Shown here one piece after another: positions 61,960 to 64,000 of a DNA stretch of 64,000 nt; the stretch's first letter is position 1; every line of letters begins with the position of its first letter. This stretch comes from Roseibium sp. (GTDB lineage Bacteria; Pseudomonadota; Alphaproteobacteria; Rhizobiales; Stappiaceae), in assembly GCA_017643925.1 (NCBI GenBank), contig JAEPML010000003.1, forward strand, positions 124,001 to 188,000. The letters are read 5' to 3'. A program made the position numbers and the translations under genes. The notes beneath the pieces are model-generated. The model was not told where the DNA came from. It was given only the letters and a program-made list of their open reading frames with translations, and made no database searches.

Positions 61960-63517
61960 GATCCAGATCCACTGTCACGAAATAGGTTTCAGCAGGATGG
62001 ATCTGAAAACCTTCCACCTTGCCGTTGCCGACAGAAACCTGGGTCTTGTGAAAGACCGGGATCAAGGGCAGGTCTTCATTGATGATTTCCTGAATGCGGT
62101 CGTAATGGCTCTTGCGCACTTCATCATCGAAGCTCTCGCGTCCCTTTACCAGGAGCTCATCCAGTTCCGGGTTGGAATAGCCGGAGAAATTGTAGCTGAC
62201 ACCGCTTTCCACGAGTGTGCTCGGGAAATAGTTCGGGTCTCCCAGCGGAGCGGTTCCCCAGGCCTGCAGGTGCATGTCGATGTCACCGGCCTTCAGCGCC
62301 TCGTTGTTGGCGTCATATTCCGCCATCGCGATTTCGGCGTTGATGCCGAGTTGCTGCAGCATGGCCTGCGTGATTTCCAGGGTCGGCCGCAGGGCTGCCC
62401 GGCCTTCATAGGAGCGCAGCTTCAGAGAAATGTCTTCCCCGTCCAGCTCGCGAATGCCGTTGCCATTCGTATCCATGATACCGGCTTCGTCCAGAAGGGC
62501 TGCTGCCTTGGCGGGATCATAGTCGAGGCTCAGACCGGTATTGGCCCAGGACGCCATTGTGCCGGGGAAAATGGCATTGGCCTTTTCACCCCCAACACCG
62601 CTCAGCGATGCCTTGACGATCGTTTCCCGGTCCAGTCCCAGGGAGATCGCCTGGCGCAGGGCCTTGTTCGCCAGCGGACCATCTGCCGTGCGCACCTGGA
62701 AGAAGAACAGGCGGGTTGTCGGTGCCGCAAAGAGTTGCCCCTTGCCTTCTTCCTTCAGCTTTGCAAAGTCCGGCTCCGGATAGTTGGTGACCAGATCCAC
62801 ATCGCCGGCCTGAAGGGCAAGGGCTGCGACCGAAGGATCGGACAGCGCGTCCATCACGATATGATCCAGCTTCGGCTCACCACCCCAGTAGTCGGCGAAC
62901 TTTCGGGTCTCGTAGCGCTTTTCGGTTTCAGCCGAGACGAAAATGTAAGGACCGGTTCCGATGAGCGGCAGCTCTTCGGTTCCTTCCTTCAGGACCGCAG
63001 CGGAGGGCTCGGTCAGCGACCACAGGAAGGCCGAACTCGGCTTCTTGGTCTTGAAGAGGAGGGTTTGATCGTCCTCGACAACAATCTCTTCGATGCCAAG
63101 CAGCCTGGAGAGGCGCGGATTGTGCCCCGGATGCCCTTCCACGTCGATTTTCTCGAAGGAAGCTTTCACATCAGCAGCAGTCATCACCGAGCCGTCGTGG
63201 AACTTGACGCCCGGACGCAGCTTCACCCGCCATTCTGTCGGCGAGACATTTTCAAAACTTTCAGCCAGGCGCGGCTGCATGGTCATGTCGTAGCCCAGGC
63301 CAATCAGGGTTTCGGAGACACCAGCCCGGTTGCTGAGCCAGCCGTTCTGACGGGCCCTTGGATCCGGCACGCTGCTTTTCGGTCCGAATGGGATCGCGAC
63401 ACGCAGCGTTTTTTCGCCTGCAAGTGCCGCTTCAGGCATCACGGCAAGGTTTGCGAACGCCATTGCGCCCAGGCCCATCATCACCGTGACGGCCGATTTC
63501 AGTTTGCGGTTCAACAA
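61949..63517 (-). CDS. ABC transporter substrate-binding protein (SBP family 5, NikA/peptide type)
   Basis: Periplasmic receptor, 522 aa with a signal peptide (cleavage likely near ALAGE). Family 5 motifs: FGPKSSVPDPRARQNGWLSN, WRVKLRPGVKFHDGSVMTAA, LIGTGPYIFVSAETEKRYET and NKALRQAISLGLDRETIVKA. It starts at TTG 63517 with GGAG 7 nt upstream. NikA, CntA-type metallophore receptors and peptide receptors all share this fold, and I cannot tell them apart from sequence. It heads the six-gene leftward operon; a dyad lies 54 bp upstream of the start. Confidence 0.88.
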   Translation of the reverse strand: MLNRKLKSAVTVMMGLGAMAFANLAVMPEAALAGEKTLRVAIPFGPKSSVPDPRARQNGWLSNRAGVSETLIGLGYDMTMQPRLAESFENVSPTEWRVKLRPGVKFHDGSVMTAADVKASFEKIDVEGHPGHNPRLSRLLGIEEIVVEDDQTLLFKTKKPSSAFLWSLTEPSAAVLKEGTEELPLIGTGPYIFVSAETEKRYETRKFADYWGGEPKLDHIVMDALSDPSVAALALQAGDVDLVTNYPEPDFAKLKEEGKGQLFAAPTTRLFFFQVRTADGPLANKALRQAISLGLDRETIVKASLSGVGGEKANAIFPGTMASWANTGLSLDYDPAKAAALLDEAGIMDTNGNGIRELDGEDISLKLRSYEGRAALRPTLEITQAMLQQLGINAEIAMAEYDANNEALKAGDIDMHLQAWGTAPLGDPNYFPSTLVESGVSYNFSGYSNPELDELLVKGRESFDDEVRKSHYDRIQEIINEDLPLIPVFHKTQVSVGNGKVEGFQIHPAETYFVTVDLDLAD

Positions 63518-63570
63518 GGATCTACTCCGGTGTGACTGAATGAACTTCGAAGTGAGCGATCAGCACTATC

Positions 63571-63590
63571 TGTTATGATATTACATTACA
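63571..63590. promoter_or_regulatory. Zur-like dyad upstream of the peptide/nickel-type ABC operon
   Basis: TGTTATGATATTACATTACA is a 20-bp imperfect dyad with outer half-sites TGTNATG and CATNACA. From memory it resembles alphaproteobacterial zinc-uptake-regulator sites of the type TGTAATGTTATAACATTACA (17 of 20 match), but I cannot check that consensus. It lies 54 bp before the binding-protein start and 160 bp before the divergent MFS start. Confidence 0.5.
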
Positions 63591-63749
63591 AGATGGGATT
63601 GATGTTTTTCACGATGGCATTCGCAAAGGCGTTCACGCTGACGCCAGCCCAGAAACACTTCGTTCTGGAAACAAATCGGCATGAATGCCAAGGTCGGTTT
63701 CTTTCGTGGGTGGTCAGTATCAAGCCGTGAACAAGCCGCAGGAACGCAA

Positions 63750-64000
63750 ATGACGATTGAGAACCAGAGACAATGGTGGCTGCTGGCAGCGATGAGCGGT
63801 GTGCTTGGTCTCATCGTGCTGGACGAAACCATTGTCACCGTGTCCCTGCCCTCCATCTCGAGGGAGCTGGGGCTCTCGGTCACTGCCGCACATTGGGTGG
63901 TCAACGCCTATCTGATCAGTTTCACCTGCACCGTGGCGATTGCCGGACGGTTCGGAGATCACTTCAGCAGGCGGATCTACTTCACTGCGGGCGCCGCACT
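63750..64000 (+). CDS. MFS transporter, DHA2 (EmrB/QacA)-type (partial, runs off right edge)
   Basis: The first 83 codons of a drug-type MFS exporter from the ATG at 63750 (AGGAACG upstream). The sequence GLIVLDETIVTVSLPSISRE is the helix-1 DHA2 signature, followed by AHWVVNAYLISFTCTVAIAG and the loop-2 motif GRFGDHFSRRIYF. It diverges from the ABC operon and shares its control region. Confidence 0.9.
   Translation, partial: MTIENQRQWWLLAAMSGVLGLIVLDETIVTVSLPSISRELGLSVTAAHWVVNAYLISFTCTVAIAGRFGDHFSRRIYFTAGAA

Noticed and set aside
1-64000. tRNA, rRNA, CRISPR array, insertion sequence or prophage
   Set aside because: I scanned the intergenic gaps by eye and found no cloverleaf-like, spacer-repeat or transposase signal; a computed scan could still find a small RNA gene.

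Overview
The window is chromosomal DNA from an alphaproteobacterium. It is GC-rich and densely packed, with many 4-bp ATGA start/stop overlaps. It carries a Rhizobium-type L-rhamnose locus, an Hsp20-DUF1150 pair, imuA-imuB-dnaE2 and Ugp/Dpp-type ABC operons. This points to Hyphomicrobiales; a marine Stappiaceae-like genus (Roseibium/Labrenzia) is my best guess, from gene content only. I saw no rRNA, tRNA, CRISPR array, insertion sequence or prophage. Both edges cut genes: rhaP on the left and an MFS transporter on the right.

Layout. 1-7.7 kb: rhamnose use. rhaR, rhaS, rhaT and partial rhaP run leftward; rhaD-rhaI run rightward from a shared control region with tandem DeoR-type repeats. 7.9-9.3 kb: fumC. 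9.3-21.5 kb: a leftward peptide ABC operon (dppABCDF-like) ending in an N-formylglutamate amidohydrolase-like gene, a divergent LysR gene, then M81, AstE-like and M20 hydrolases and a HAD phosphatase. This looks like uptake and hydrolysis of an unknown peptide or N-acyl compound. 21.6-25.5 kb: DUF454 protein, MFS exporter, frameshifted ada, orphan solute-binding protein. 25.7-30.4 kb: panB, panC, a ThDP enzyme and a CoA-transferase.

30.5-46.1 kb: mixed genes, including an esterase, a potassium channel with a zinc ribbon, an SDR, a 31-codon gene with its own terminator, DUF302, YeeE/YedE, TPR, OpgC, DUF1150/Hsp20 behind an RpoH-like promoter, two regulators with their targets, a sigma-70 family gene with an apparent frameshift, and AlkD. 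46.2-50.4 kb: ugpBAEC glycerol-3-phosphate uptake. 50.8-51.5 kb: a GT29-like glycosyltransferase. 51.7-57.6 kb: the SOS mutasome imuA-imuB-dnaE2, with a LexA-type box inside the end of imuA and a repeat-bearing gap before dnaE2. 57.6-63.5 kb: a second peptide/nickel-type ABC operon ending in an EamA exporter, behind a dyad resembling a zinc-repressor site. A DHA2-type MFS gene diverges from it.

Most notable for follow-up are the 31-codon gene, the intragenic SOS box, the possible zinc-controlled ABC/EamA operon, the amide-hydrolase cluster, and stem-loops placed just after the binding-protein gene in three ABC operons. Two separate single-base frameshifts (ada and the sigma gene) could be real decay or sequencing error.
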